Below, piece after piece: positions 24,801-35,654 of a DNA stretch of 64,000 bases; positions within the stretch are counted from its first letter, which is position 1, and the number at the start of each line of letters is the position of its first letter. The notes beneath the pieces are model-generated. The model searched no databases and was not told the origin of the DNA. It saw only the letters and a program-made list of their open reading frames with translations. Origin of the DNA: Megaleporinus macrocephalus. Taxonomy: Eukaryota > Chordata > Actinopteri > Characiformes > Anostomidae. Location of the stretch: NCBI GenBank assembly GCA_021613375.1, contig CM038704.1, forward strand, positions 35,543,488 through 35,607,487. Reading direction: 5' to 3'. Both the position numbers and the translations under genes were made by a program.

Positions 24801-27800
24801 TCACAAGTATTATCTAGATTTGTCAAATTTCTGTATAACAGAGTGTGTAATATGTAAACAGTGTCATTCAGAGTGTGAAATGGTTTAGATGTTCTTTATG
24901 GTGGTGGCGGTGAAGGAAACCAGGGTTCACCATGTCTACAACATAAATATAGATTTGTCAAATTGGTGGATTTTATCAAAACCACCAGTGAACCTATAAG
25001 GAGTTTATATGGAATATTGTTGAGAGTAAAACTGTTTTCTTCTCATTCCTGCATGTATCTCACTACCATGAATTGATTTAAAGCCCAAATCTTCTCAAAA
25101 CTATCATAAAACAACAACACACAGCTTATTTACATGTTTAGGCAGAACAGGAGAAATAGTAAGGGGAGTTCTGTTTTCCGTCTTCTACAAAGTTAATTTG
25201 ATATGTGTGAGGTTTTTTTTTATGACAGTGTCAATAAATAAACATTACGGCAAGGATATAAACTCACTGCTGGAATGATCTGAGCAGGTTTATGGATCAT
25301 GGCTGCAAAATGTGAGATGGAGGATCTTGATTCCTCAGAGAGTGCTCGTCATCTCTTCCTGCGAGCGCTTCGCTTCCATCCAGAGAACAAAAAGATCTAT
25401 CAAGAGGTAAGGCTCTTGTTGTGTTACAATTAAGTCATGATTTACTTATTTATTTATTTTTTTTTTACATTTAAAAACAAGTAGATAACATAAATGGAAT
25501 TAACAGAGCAATAACAATGCAGAGCTGCTATAAAGATTCCACAAAGTGTGTGACACAGCTTGATCTTGCAACCTCCGCCTCTGGCTTGCTCACTGTGGAT
25601 AAAGTGGTGTGACTTTTAAACTCTTGTAAAGCTGCTTTGCAACAACATCGTTGTAAAAAGCGCTTCACAAATAAACTTGACTTGACTTAACACAGTGAAA
25701 CATTCATGCAACTAGTTGTTGAAACTTGGATGAAACTAAATTGCTGGAGTTACATCATTTTAAAGCATGCTGCAACTCACTTGAAACTCAGATGCAAGTG
25801 CCTTGGCTTCATGAAACAACCAGTCAAAACACCAAAACACATCATGTAATAACATCAAACCGTATTCTCCAAAAGTACTCCTTTCTGCAGAACAGAGAGC
25901 AGGAAAATTAAACAGAAACTAGTTTAGTTTCCGCCCCTGTGGTGGAGCAGTGGTTAGCATGCTGCTCTTGAGGCCCTCAAGCTTGTCAGCGGCGGTTCAA
26001 ATCCCACCGGCTGATGTGTTTCTCTACAGGGCCAGTTGTGGCCTGAAGGTTAGGGATTCCAGTCTTGTGCCTGGAAGGTTGCTGGTTCGATCCCCGGGAT
26101 CAGCAGGACACGACTGAAGTGCCCTCGAGCAAGGCACCTAACCCTCAACTGCTCCCTGGGCGCCGTGGATACGGCTGCCCACTGCTCCGGGCATGTGTGC
26201 TCACTGCCCCTAGTGTGTATGTTCACTAGTGTGGGTGTTGCACTGCACAGATGGGTTAAATGCGGAGGCCAAATTTCACTGTGTGCAAACACAAGTGACA
26301 GAATAATTCCAAACTTAACTTTAGGGACAATGAAAATAGGTTGGTAAAACCAGTTGTGACCAACTTTACATAATCAAATAATGGAGAAACTCCAGGTATA
26401 CACAAGTCAGACAGTAATCAGATTTTTCACAACCAGCCAAAGTCACAGAATAAGATGTCATGTATGTTCATATTTTCAGATCAAAAAGTTGACATCAGCC
26501 AGAAAATGATAAATATTAAAACCCAGTTCTGAACACACTGTTGCTTGTACCACCGTCTATTTTCACACGTGGCCAAGAACTCAGAGTAAAATCATACATA
26601 GACTGAGAAATCTGAGAGAAATCATAGTAGGAGTATTCATAGACTGAGAAATCTGAATGAAATCTGAGGAAGATCAGACACTGAGAAATCTGAATGAAAT
26701 CAGGAAGATCATACATACACTGAGAAATCTGAATGAAATCTGAGGAAGATCATACATACACTGAGAAATCTGAATGAAATCTGAGGAAGATCATACATAC
26801 ACTGAGAAATCTAAATGAAATCTGAGGAAGATCATACATACACTGAGAAATCTAAATGAAATCTGAGGAAGATCATACATACACTGAGAAATCTGAATGA
26901 AATCTGAGGAAGATCATACATACACTGAGAAATCTGAATGAAATCTGAGGAAGATCATACATACACTGAGAAATCTGAATGAAATCTGAGGAAGATCATA
27001 CATACACTGAGAAATCTGAATGAAATCTGAGGAAGATCATACATACACTGAGAAATCTGAATGAAATCAGGAAGATCATACATACACTGAGAAATCTGAA
27101 TGAAATCTGAGGAAGATCATACATACACTGAGAAATCTGAATGAAATCATGAAATCTGAGGAAGATCATACATGCATGGACTAGTGGAGTAATCAGATGT
27201 GTTGCATGCAACTTTAGTTGTATAGTTGCTTGAAAGTTTCACATTCATAAGGAGAGTATGGAAAAAGACAATATAATTTATATAATTTTTGTAGAAATGA
27301 ATATAATGTTCATAGGATTTGTTTATCTTTGTTAGTATTTCCGGATGGAGCTGATGCATGCCGAGAAACTGAGGAAACAACAGCAGGAACTGGAACTGGC
27401 CAAAATCGACGTTGTACGTTTTTACCTTTTCATTCCCCTCATTAGCATCATATGCATATCAGTTGAGTTTTACAGAATTGTTGCTTGTTACATAACTGGG
27501 CGGCAACTATGAGCCTCATTACTGTGTAATATTCCACATACTGTTGAATGCAGTAACTATATTAGTACACATTAAAGGGCCCATATCCTGCAGTAGCATT
27601 TGTATTTTACTGTTTTTCAGAGCTTTCGTGAAGTTTGATGCATCAAGACCAGCTATAATTCATATAGACAGTTTACAGGCTGTCTATATTAGGAGGAAAA
27701 ACATGATACAGTATAGTATTGACATTTTGTGTGTCATTATGTATTGATACACAATCACCAGGTTTTATTCCAAAAAAATTGTATTCTATAAATTAGGATT

Positions 27801-30800
27801 TTATGACCGTTCTAGTCAGTTTGTCTGCTTTTTGCTGCAATAAAGTTTTCCATTGGCAACATAATCTGCCGTTAAGAAAGTTGTAATCTATTGCAATAGT
27901 ATTCTATGGCAATCCTCAGCGTATCACGATATTTGCCAAAGTAGTGTCATATTGTGACTTAAGTATTGTGATATATTGTATCGTGGGGTCTTTGGTAATT
28001 CCCACCCCAGTTGTTCATCACTTAAACAGGCTGTTTTTGTTACTGTGCTGTTTAGACTCATATATATGATTCAGCCCTGTTCTGATTCTGAGTCCTGGGT
28101 TGTGCCTCATTTAAAAAGCAGCCCAGGCTGAAGCACTCTTGAATGGGCAGCTAACTTCACAAAAAGTATCAATTGAAACAGTGACTGATGCGTTTCAGAT
28201 TTCTGTGATATGGGCCCTTTAAAACATTATATTTGTAGTTCCTGCATAATGAATAAAGCATTTGATGTTAAACCTCTGCAGGGTGAGTATGAATTCTCTC
28301 CAGAGATCCTGAGCGGTAAACTGGCTGAGGTGGTCTACAGAAATGCTGTGCAGAAGATCAAAGGTATGTAGTTAGTCCGCACCTTTTACTGTCTAATCTA
28401 ATCTAGATTCATAATTAATTTAACCTATCTCTCTCTATTCTGCAGGGGCGGAGTTCATGCTGTCATTCCTTCAGATAGCTGGCATTTTCAGCTTCACAAA
28501 GGAGCTGCAGGACACCATCCTGCAAGAGTAAGAGCCCTTCTGTCTTCAAACTAAGGCCATATACCGTAGCTAGGGCTGGGCGATATGGACCAAAATAATA
28601 TCTCTATTTTTAGCTGTATGATGACCTCAATACCTCAATATGTCATACTTACAGAACACAAGCGATACCTAACAGCGTTACAGGTATATTAGTACACTGA
28701 CTGTGTTTTAGCAATGTCGCTAGATAACAGGTGGCAGTAAGAGTGTAAGTTTCTCTCGCAAAACAAAGCAGCACAGTAAACTGTTAACTTGCCTGATGAT
28801 ATTTTATTACTGGAAACAGCTGTTTAGTGTATTTGTCCAGATATTCGTGTCTCCTGCAGCACCGTAGTGCAGCTGTTCCTTGAGCCACTGTCTTGAAGCG
28901 TTTGCTGCAGCTGCTCTGAGACAGACTCTTTCGAAGTAGAGCCAAACTTTCGAGTGCTTCAACATGTTTAACTAGCTCTGTGTGTGCTTCCCTGGGTTTC
29001 CGCGTTTTTAAAATATTTTTATTTTGCGTTATACGCAAAGTACCGAAAATAGGCACCGAATTCTTTTAGACTTTTTGGTACTCGGTAGTACCGAGACGTT
29101 TCGGTCAGTACCTTTTTGCTATCGAGTTGTGATACCCAGCCCTACTTACAACAGGCATCCTCTTCGATAGCTACTTTTGTGTTTGTATCCGTCTCCATTC
29201 TGTCGCTGCCTGCATTTACGTGTGAAGCAGTGGGGGAGATGGTGAGGAAGAGAGACAGGGCAGTGTGAAGTTGAGACAAACTGGGAGAGGGAGAGAGAGA
29301 GAGAGGCGAACTGGTGGAGCTACAAGTGTAATTGCAGCGCCACACAGACTATACATAACATTCTCTCGTCTTATATAAAAATATATCGATATTTCTTAAA
29401 CATTTTATATATCGCCCAGCCCTACCATAGCTGTCCAAAGTAAAACATATATCTCCATTAGTTTAGAAAAAAATCAGGTTCAATTGACTTGCATTGAAAG
29501 TAAAGAACACTTTTAGTCTCTCCTGTAACCTTAACATTTTGGAGACACTTGTTTTTCTTTGGACATCAATTATATGATTGTTAAATAACTATGAATACAA
29601 ACTATATAACAGATAGTTACCCTGTTGGCGTGCCTGTGCCTCTGATTTGTTCTATGCCTCTACATTAGCCTCAGAAAACCTCAAGATACATGTACACCTT
29701 TTGATCATATATGGAATATGCAGCGATTAAGCATAATATTGATTTTAATCCCTCTCTTTTAATTGGAGAGTAAATACTTTTCTGATGAGGTTTCTCTGTA
29801 ATGAATATAGGAAGTAAGGTTTAACAGCATCTTTCACTGTGACCAGTCTGCAGAAGGAGCACACAGACGACTCTGTGACGTGGGACTTCATGGCCCGGCG
29901 AGAGCTTGAGGCCACTGGAGCTCCAGAGCTCCAGAGCGCTCAGGGCCGGGCGTCCGACACCAGCCGCAAAGAGGAACGCTGCTGTGCTGTTTATGAGGAG
30001 GGCCTCAAAAGCCTTAACACAGGTACCAGAGTATAAAATTATTATTACACAGGCTTTTACAACACACAGGCTGTTACTACAACCTATACAGCACAGTTAG
30101 CATAACCCGGTACACAGATTATTCACAGCAAACAAACTCCACACTCTGTTATTATGGTGATCATTATGATGTGATCATTAATACACACACAGGCTATACC
30201 CACAGCATAGGACCATAACAGCAGGACCACAGCACCACAACTCAGTCACAGCACAGAGGCTACAGATGCACCACCATGACTCTGTAAAATATGTTATACA
30301 GCTCTGGTTTATGGATAATATGTCTCTGCAGAGCCCATGTGGACGTGTTACGTGACATTTTGTCTGGACAGATTTAAGAGGAAAACAAACATCACTGAGC
30401 TGAAGGAAAGGGTAAGTGTTCTCCGGTTTTGTGAAAATGGTTATGTGCAGAAAGGGCTGTTGAAGCTTTTTCACACCTGAAAGTCCAGAACAAGGTTATT
30501 TTGGTTTCACACTGCAGCAAGCGCAATAAAGCTTCGCATGACACATCCACGTATTGTCATCGTCACCGGTGTGGGCTGTATATGATTAGCATAGAAGAAT
30601 ACATCAAGAATAAATGTAGCTGTACATACTGCATTGCTCTCTCATCTTCATTTATCCTCTCAGAAAAGACATTTTTTCTATTTTTTTGTCACCAAATTAC
30701 AGTGAAATATTTCTTGTCCTGTAATACCATGACTCATTTTTTGTTTAACGAATTATGGCTTCCTTGATGGTCCAAAATTCCAAACCCGTAAACCCTTCCC

Positions 30801-32678
30801 ACAAACCAAACCTTGGTTCAGTTTGATCTGGACCCAGATTGGCTTTTTTTGGGCCGACCAGATTGTGGTCCGAGGCACCTTTCACACCTGCTATTATAGT
30901 TCAGACTAAACTGAAAAGTCTGAAAGTCCAGGCCAAAGAAGTTCGGTGTGAATGCACCCTCTGTGTTTTTCAATGAGCAGTAGTGTTCTTACTAGGGCTG
31001 CAAAATGTCAGGGGGTTCCCTGATTGATTATTGCTAATGTTATCAAACAGTTTTAAATCATTCACAGATTAAATATATAAGAAATATTTAACTTGGAAAA
31101 CACAAACTACATCACTTTATTTCGGCTGTGTGTGTGCTTGCCATACTTTGTGTGACAGTGCTTTACGTCAGTTAATCCATCGTCCGTGAATTATGTTGCT
31201 GATCTTAACACACCAAGGCAAGCTATGGCATCAAAGCAGCACCAGTGTGTTGAAATATGTGATTGATGTGAGCTTATGTGTGAATTCCTCAGAGAAGAGA
31301 GCGGCTACTAGGGGTTCTACAGAGAGCTCATGATGCCTCCCTGCTGCAGGAGTCTTTCTACAAAACCTGGGTGAGACTGCTTTATCTATACACTGACCAC
31401 ATGCTTTAGCAACAACCCTGATGTAAATATTATAGTGAATTAGTTCAGTAAGGAGAAGAAATCAGCGTGAGCTTATTGCTCAAATGTCTTTTTTTATATA
31501 TTTTGCTAGGTTCTAGAATTATTACTCTCAAACTTTTTGAACTACTTGCATTGTAGATTCACAATGAATTAAAGCCACTTCACAGTAGTTAGTACTGTAC
31601 GCCTGTAAAAAAAAAAATCACACACTGCAGATTTATACTGGATTAAAATCACTCAACAGTTATCACCGTCTGACTGTAAAAACTACCCATGCTGCAGATT
31701 CATACTGGATTAAAATCACTTAACAGTTATCACTGTCAGACTGTAAAAACTACTCGAGCTGCAGATTCATACTGGATTAAATAATTCAACAGTCTTTACT
31801 GTCAGACTGTAAAAACTACACACACTGCAGATTCATACTGGATTAAAATCACAGATCATATCCATAATCACTTAAATTACAGAAACATCCCGGTCCAGCT
31901 GAACAGTGTGGTAAATCAGGGAAGGTAATGAAACTCCAGGACGGCAGATGCTGCCATAATGTGGATGCTGTGGAAGCTGTGGAGTAATTTAGGCCACCAC
32001 TGTCTCTCCTCACAGCTGCAGGCCCTGCTGTCGTCCGGAGAAATGGAATCTGCTGCTCAGGTCGCCATAGCAGCCACTAAGCGCTTTAGCCAATCAGTGG
32101 AGACATGGAGTTTGAGCTTGCAGACGCTGGTTCGTCTGGAGCGAGCAGAGGCGGAGCTTCTATTCCAGGAAGCTCTGAAGAATGTGAATCCCAAGGTAAT
32201 GGCTTCAGCACAGCTGCTTTTAAATGGGACATCCACTCGAAACAGCAGCATCACAGCAGACTGGCCTGTATAGACCTCTAAACTCAGTCATCTCTCTGAA
32301 AACATAACACAATCTCAGCCTGATACACCAGCTATGACTGTCTAGAAACAGTAAACATCTTCATGGCGCTCCACTTTTATTTGTTAAGTCTGTTACGCAC
32401 TCATGCCTAGAAAGTTGCTTGTATGATGTAACTGATCTACAGAACATCATCAATCTATGTATATACAACAAATATCAGTGTATAGCTTAAGTACTTGCAC
32501 TATTTGTGTAACATTTTGTTCTTTTTCCTTGTTTATGTGAGTACCACTCAGAGCTTTAGTAGTAAAAAAAATATTGCTACACTAAATCACTATTCTTCCC
32601 ATTGTTTTATCTTGAAATGTATTTAAAGGGCCCATACTGTGAAAAAACAGAATATTCCTCTCATTTTTTATATAAGAA

Positions 32679-32740
<62 letters not shown>

Positions 32741-35460
32741 CACTATTTCCTCATTATCAACTTTAAATAAAAGTTAATAAATAGCAACTTGTCATTCTAG
32801 ATGACAAATTAAACAGCTATGTTTGAGTTGTAGTCATGGTGACTCCTGATTCCTATTACCACTGATCTCAATAGGTCTTAATAACTTACTCCAAGTTTCT
32901 CTACCATTTCACATCAAATCACTCTGATGGACTTTGTTTACATCACTGAGACTCAATTACACAGAAAAAAATCTATATACTTTCTTTGTCGTTTGCAGGA
33001 CAGTCTGCCTCTGTGGCAGCTTCAGGCTGAGTGGAGCATGACGTCTCAGACTCCAGAGGAGACAGAAGCTCTTTTTCAGGTGAGAGGACTGCAGCTGATC
33101 GTAGTGTGCACTTTAACAGCTGATTCAGTATCAGTATTGTAGATGGAGATGACCAGTAGCCTTGCAGATGACTTTCAGGAACAATAAGCAACGTCTGTCC
33201 CAGCAGGAATCAAATCGATCAGAGTTTTACTGTACTATATACAATGACGTGGTGAGAATGAAGCACTACTCAAATAAAATCCGGACAACAGTGTTCTCGT
33301 GGTCAGAAACTGACCAGTGATTAAAAGGCTAGAGGGCTCTAGTGTAGATCTAGATACTACAGCTGAAAGGTAACCGTTTCTAGTGAAGTAGTCAAGGAGT
33401 GTATATGGCACAGTGATGTGGCTACTGGCTGTGCTGAGTCAAGAATCTTTGTTTTGCTCCAGAAAGCGCTTTTATTGCCAGTTCCAGCCATTTCAACCAC
33501 GCTGAAGGAAACCTACCTGGAGTGGGCCTACAAAACTGCCGGCTATAAGCGAGCCAGGAAAATATTCAAAAGGTAAACAAACTGCCCCAAAACACCCAGA
33601 CTCTATCTCTAGACACTAGGAGCTTTATGACTACCTCTGATTTTTATTATTTTTTTATTTAAGAGGACATATGGTAATAGTCAAGTTGACGTTACTGATT
33701 AGTAATTAGTAACCAAGTAAATAATAATTACTGCTGGTGTCATAAATAAAAGCACAGGAGATGGAAATGCATAGCAACAAATGACTTTCAACTTTAAAAA
33801 TCCATGATGAAGCCAAACTTCACAGGTCTGCAGAGCCTGAGATGATATAAACGGGGAGACCAATTACAAGTTAAACTATGAATGGGAAAGCTAGTAACGT
33901 GTCTGTTTACAGTATAAGCACCACTGTGAAAAGAGCCAGTCAGCTTGTTGGTTCCAACGGAAGCAGAGAAGAGTGAGGAAAATCCACCTCATTGTTGAGA
34001 TCTCCACAAGCGCAGTAGCTAAAACTGTGAATTCAAAAAGTGTTTGAAACAGTAATTTGACCTTCAGTTTTGAGCATTTCAGTCTTCCTCTTTCAAAGAG
34101 AGGAGTCTTGCTCTTGTATGTAGTGAATAGCTGCCTGGCAGTGTTGCAAAGTTGCCAAGTAAACAGACTTTCCCTTAAGTGTAATGTGACCTTTCCAGTG
34201 AGTCCTGGGTCGCATTGCTAGCCTTTATGAAACCAGATATGGACTCCAGAATCTCCAGGCTTTTTCACTTCTGTCTTCTGTAGGGAATGTTGTCATGTTA
34301 TAATCAGATGATCAGCAACTAGTCGGCTTGAAGCTTAAATCGGCACCACCAAGCAGTAAAGTCGACTAGTCTGTGCATAATTCAATTGAAATTCAGGGCA
34401 ACAGATCTGATTATAGAACTTATGATATAGGAGCACTGTTGAGAATAACCTCTGTAATAGTACCCGCTTTGTGGGGGTCCTGACCATTAAATAATTGTGT
34501 ATTCAATGTGGAACTGTGCTCTCTGTAGAGGATATGTAACTTGTTTATACTTTGTCCTTCCAGCCTGCATGAGCACAGACCCTTCACCAAGGCTTTCTTC
34601 ACCAAGATGATTCAGATTGAGAAAGAACAAGTGAGTTTATTAGTATAATATAATATTATTATAATATTAAGATTCGTGGTTAAATTTATCTCTGCTCTTC
34701 TATTAGGAAAATCCAAAGATAAGTAACTTGAGAGACTGCTACGAGCGAGCACTGCGTGAGTTTGGCTCCACTGACGATGGTGAGTTTGAACCTAGAAAGT
34801 TTTTAAAATGTCTGCATAGGTAAATTGCTAATTTTTAAACACACGCTATGTCATTCAGAGTGGTTTAGGTTTGATGTACTCCGTTCTAAAGCCTAGATAA
34901 CTTTTTACAGTGGTGGCGATGGGAATCAGACGTCCACCTCTAAAAGTTCCCCTCACAGAAACGTACTGCATGAAGTAGCTGTGCCTTATATCTGAGATGT
35001 TTTGAGAAGACTTTGGCCTTTAAATCCTTTTATAATGAGGGGGACACATGCAGGGCACTGAAGCAAAACAGGCCCCAAATAAAACTTAATTTCAGATTTA
35101 CTATTTTACCACCATCATCATCATCATCATCATCATCATCATATACATATATAAAACTCAGGAGACATGTGTAGGTTCATTGGTGGACTTGATAGTAAAG
35201 AAAATGTCTCGTGTAGCAAACAATTTAAATTGAAGTTTGTGGAGTTTCATCTTTACTGGTTGTTACACAAAGTAGAATTTGTAATCAGAGTGATTGATGT
35301 TGCAGATCTGTGGATGGATTACATCCGAGAGGAGCTGGGTGTGCATGGGAGCCCTGAGAACTGTGGGAAGCTTCACTGGAGAGCCATGAAGAGCCTGGTT
35401 GGAGAGAGTGTGGAGCGTTTTACCACACAGTACACACTCATGCAGACAGGACACACATAG
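21732..35460 (+). CDS. utp6: U3 small nucleolar RNA-associated protein 6 (UTP6)
   Basis: UTP6 is a nucleolar subunit of the UTP-B module of the small-subunit processome, needed for early 18S pre-rRNA cleavages. CDS joins 19 exons: 21732-21823, 21898-21982, 23605-23646, 24204-24296, 24393-24440, 24689-24752, 25288-25406, 27336-27413, 28282-28363, 28446-28527, 29847-30022, 30332-30411, 31293-31370, 32016-32195, 32999-33079, 33463-33572, 34564-34630, 34707-34779, 35306-35460. All have GT/AG borders and continuous phase: 594 residues against 597 in human. The ATG has a strong context (aagATGg) and the N terminus MADFVQQRLEDRIPGLEQLE parallels human MAEIIQERIEDRLPELEQLE. The protein is made of half-a-TPR (HAT) repeats, visible as W..Y/F..E and aromatic/Pro spacings (e.g. 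VQLWLSHVAF, LWIMAAKCEMED, LWMDYIREE). It ends YTLMQTGHT (human HAMHQTGHL). No break or missing block is seen. Confidence 0.97.
21898..21982 (+). CDS. utp6: utp6 exon 2
   Basis: It is 85 nt, with SMLKRSTALEYKLHRSVLSK and DDFIAYIQ. Confidence 0.95.
22134..22730. mobile_element. Long palindromic MITE, family A, utp6 intron 2
   Basis: The ends are 'caacattaaaaccaccta' at the left and 'ggttttaaagttatggctg' at the right, inverted copies of each other. Inside, 'ccacagagcaggcactatt' and 'aataatatctgctctgtgg' form a second inverted pair and 'agcactgcagtgacac' / 'agtcactgcagtgctgag' a third. The whole element can fold as one hairpin of about 590 nt. No ORF. Confidence 0.75.
23605..23646 (+). CDS. utp6: utp6 exon 3
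   Basis: It is 42 nt and codes YEINVLELIKKRRV (human YEINLLELIQRRRT). It follows a 1.6-kb intron. Confidence 0.94.
23647..24203 (+). other. utp6: utp6 intron 3
   Basis: It is 0.56 kb with no element recognised. Confidence 0.6.
24204..24296 (+). CDS. utp6: utp6 exon 4
   Basis: It is 93 nt, RIGYHFKREEIEFPIIHGIQ followed by NVFRKATTKWQ. Confidence 0.95.
24393..24440 (+). CDS. utp6: utp6 exon 5
   Basis: It is 48 nt and codes EDVQLWLSHVAFSKKW, a HAT repeat helix. Confidence 0.95.
24689..24752 (+). CDS. utp6: utp6 exon 6
   Basis: It is 64 nt and codes GTKGQLSKVFSSMLAIHPDK plus Pro. Confidence 0.94.
24860..25110. mobile_element. Family-B MITE in utp6 intron 6
   Basis: It starts 'cagagtgtgaaatggttta', has 'ggtggtggcggtgaagg' and 'accaccagtgaacctataag', shared with the copies at 45 and 53740. 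The far arm is diverged. Confidence 0.6.
25288..25406 (+). CDS. utp6: utp6 exon 7
   Basis: It is 119 nt with LWIMAAKCEMED and SARHLFLRALRFHPENKKIY, the best-conserved HAT unit. Confidence 0.96.
25560..25690 (+). mobile_element. Fish LINE 3' tail fragment
   Basis: The segment 'gtaaaaagcgcttcacaaat' followed by 'aaacttgacttgactt' is the type of 3' end with short tail repeats found on fish LINE copies. Only the last ~130 bp remain. The family is not assigned. Confidence 0.5.
25926..26305 (+). mobile_element. tRNA-derived SINE (two B-box units)
   Basis: The 5' part 'ggtggagcagtggttagca' resembles a pol III A box and 'ggttcaaatccca' (25996-26008) a B box. A second B box, 'ggttcgatccccgg', lies about 90 bp on (26085). 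The 3' body 'cgagcaaggcacctaaccc' and 'gatgggttaaatgcggagg' is typical of a widespread fish SINE. No intact tRNA cloverleaf was built, so this is not a tRNA gene. It lies in utp6 intron 7, same strand. Confidence 0.75.
26590..27170. repeat. 41-bp minisatellite in utp6 intron 7
   Basis: There are about 13 units of 'ctgagaaatctgaatgaaat' followed by 'ctgaggaagatcatacataca'. Units at 26720, 26761 and 26802 are exactly 41 bp apart. A few copies lack the 'ctgagg' part. Homogeneity is high, so the array is recent and probably polymorphic. Confidence 0.92.
27336..27413 (+). CDS. utp6: utp6 exon 8
   Basis: It is 78 nt and codes YFRMELMHAEKLRKQQQELE and LAKIDV. It follows a 1.9-kb intron filled with repeats. 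Confidence 0.95.
27572..28222. mobile_element. TTAA-flanked DNA transposon in utp6 intron 8 (piggyBac-type insertion site)
   Basis: The termini are perfect inverted repeats: TTAAAGGGCCCATATC at 27572 and GATATGGGCCCTTTAA at 28207-28222, with TTAA at both outer ends. TTAA duplications are the mark of piggyBac-like elements. The 650-bp body has no transposase. An inner segment, about 27700-28010, has 'gtattgatacacaatcacca' and 'attcccacccca', which looks like a nested hAT-like remnant. Confidence 0.7.
28282..28363 (+). CDS. utp6: utp6 exon 9
   Basis: It is 82 nt with EFSPEILSGKLAEVVYRNAV (human YSEEILKGELAWIIYKNSV). Confidence 0.95.
28446..28527 (+). CDS. utp6: utp6 exon 10
   Basis: It is 82 nt with AEFMLSFLQIAGIFSFTKEL. 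Confidence 0.95.
28572..29424. mobile_element. Non-autonomous hAT element in utp6 intron 10
   Basis: The ends are AGGGCTGGGCGATAT at 28572 and ATATCGCCCAGCCCTA at the right. The flanking 8-mers ccgtagct / ccatagct match at 7 of 8 bases, as expected for a hAT target duplication. An internal 'gtgatacccagccctac' near 29130 is the end of a second, related element, so the unit is composite. The minus-strand 90-codon open frame inside it is not recognisable as a transposase. Confidence 0.75.
29847..30022 (+). CDS. utp6: utp6 exon 11
   Basis: It is 176 nt. It has HTDDSVTWDFMARRELEATG, a variable Ser/Gln linker and the invariant RKEERCCAVYEE. Confidence 0.96.
30332..30411 (+). CDS. utp6: utp6 exon 12
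   Basis: It is 80 nt with PMWTCYVTFCLDRFKRKTN. Confidence 0.95.
30465..30960. mobile_element. Probable MITE in utp6 intron 12
   Basis: 'ttttcacacctgaaagtcca' at the left is partly mirrored by 'tctgaaagtccaggccaaag' and 'agttcggtgtgaatgc' at the right. The arms are imperfect and the ends uncertain. Confidence 0.35.
31293..31370 (+). CDS. utp6: utp6 exon 13
   Basis: It is 78 nt, RREERLLGVLQRAHDASLLQ then ESFYKTW. Confidence 0.94.
31555..31860. repeat. 67-bp tandem repeat in utp6 intron 13
   Basis: There are about 4.5 units containing 'ctgcagattcatactggatt' and 'cagactgtaaaaactac'; the ctgcag steps fall at 31625, 31692, 31759 and 31825 (67, 67, 66 bp). Confidence 0.85.
32016..32195 (+). CDS. 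utp6: utp6 exon 14
   Basis: It is 180 nt, residues 374-433, with AAQVAIAATKRF and SVETWSLSLQTLVRLERAEA. Confidence 0.95.
32680..32738. repeat. (TA)n microsatellite
   Basis: It is a nearly perfect run of about 29 TA units in utp6 intron 14. A TTAA-type end 'ttaaagggcccatac' (32624) precedes it, the only trace of a broken copy of the 27572 element. Confidence 0.9.
32795..32940. mobile_element. Half copy of family-B MITE, utp6 intron 14
   Basis: It contains 'gtagtcatggtgactcctga', 'attaccactgatctcaa' and 'catttcacatcaaatcactc', the right arm only. Confidence 0.5.
32999..33079 (+). CDS. utp6: utp6 exon 15
   Basis: It is 81 nt with SLPLWQLQAEWSM and TPEETEALFQ. Confidence 0.95.
33463..33572 (+). 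CDS. utp6: utp6 exon 16
   Basis: It is 110 nt with TLKETYLEWAYKTAGYKRAR. Confidence 0.95.
33573..34563 (+). other. utp6: utp6 intron 16
   Basis: It is 0.99 kb. A weak family-A fragment ('gtgggggtcctgaccattaa', about 34465) is the only element suspected. Confidence 0.5.
34564..34630 (+). CDS. utp6: utp6 exon 17
   Basis: It is 67 nt with HRPFTKAFFTKMIQIEKEQ. Confidence 0.95.
34707..34779 (+). CDS. utp6: utp6 exon 18
   Basis: It is 73 nt with NPKISNLRDCYERALREFGS. Confidence 0.95.
34840..35200. mobile_element. Family-B MITE in utp6 intron 18
   Basis: It has 'cattcagagtggtttaggtt', 'acagtggtggcgatggga' and 'cagaaacgtactgcatgaag'. A (CAT/ATC)n run at 35107-35143 lies within it. Confidence 0.55.
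35306..35460 (+). CDS. utp6: utp6 exon 19 and stop
   Basis: It is 155 nt with LWMDYIREELG, GSPENCGKLHWRAMKSL and the terminal TGHT before TAG. Confidence 0.96.
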
Positions 35461-35654
35461 AGCCAGGAGTCTGGAGGAAAAAACAGCATCCAAGCATAAG
35501 AATCTCACATTCAGCATCGACCTGAACACCCAGCTGCTACTCTAACACTGTTCGGCGTAATGACAAGCCTGTGTTTGAAGTTCCACATTAAGCACTGAGG
35601 GACAGTTTTCTATGTGGTCTATGTTCTGTATGTTACATCCAGTCTTTACACAGT

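Noticed and set aside
25926..26010. tRNA gene
   Set aside because: A- and B-box-like words exist but no cloverleaf or anticodon arm could be drawn; it is the head of a SINE.
28784..29056. 90-codon minus-strand open frame
   Set aside because: Lies inside the non-autonomous hAT element and shows no transposase motif that I recognise.
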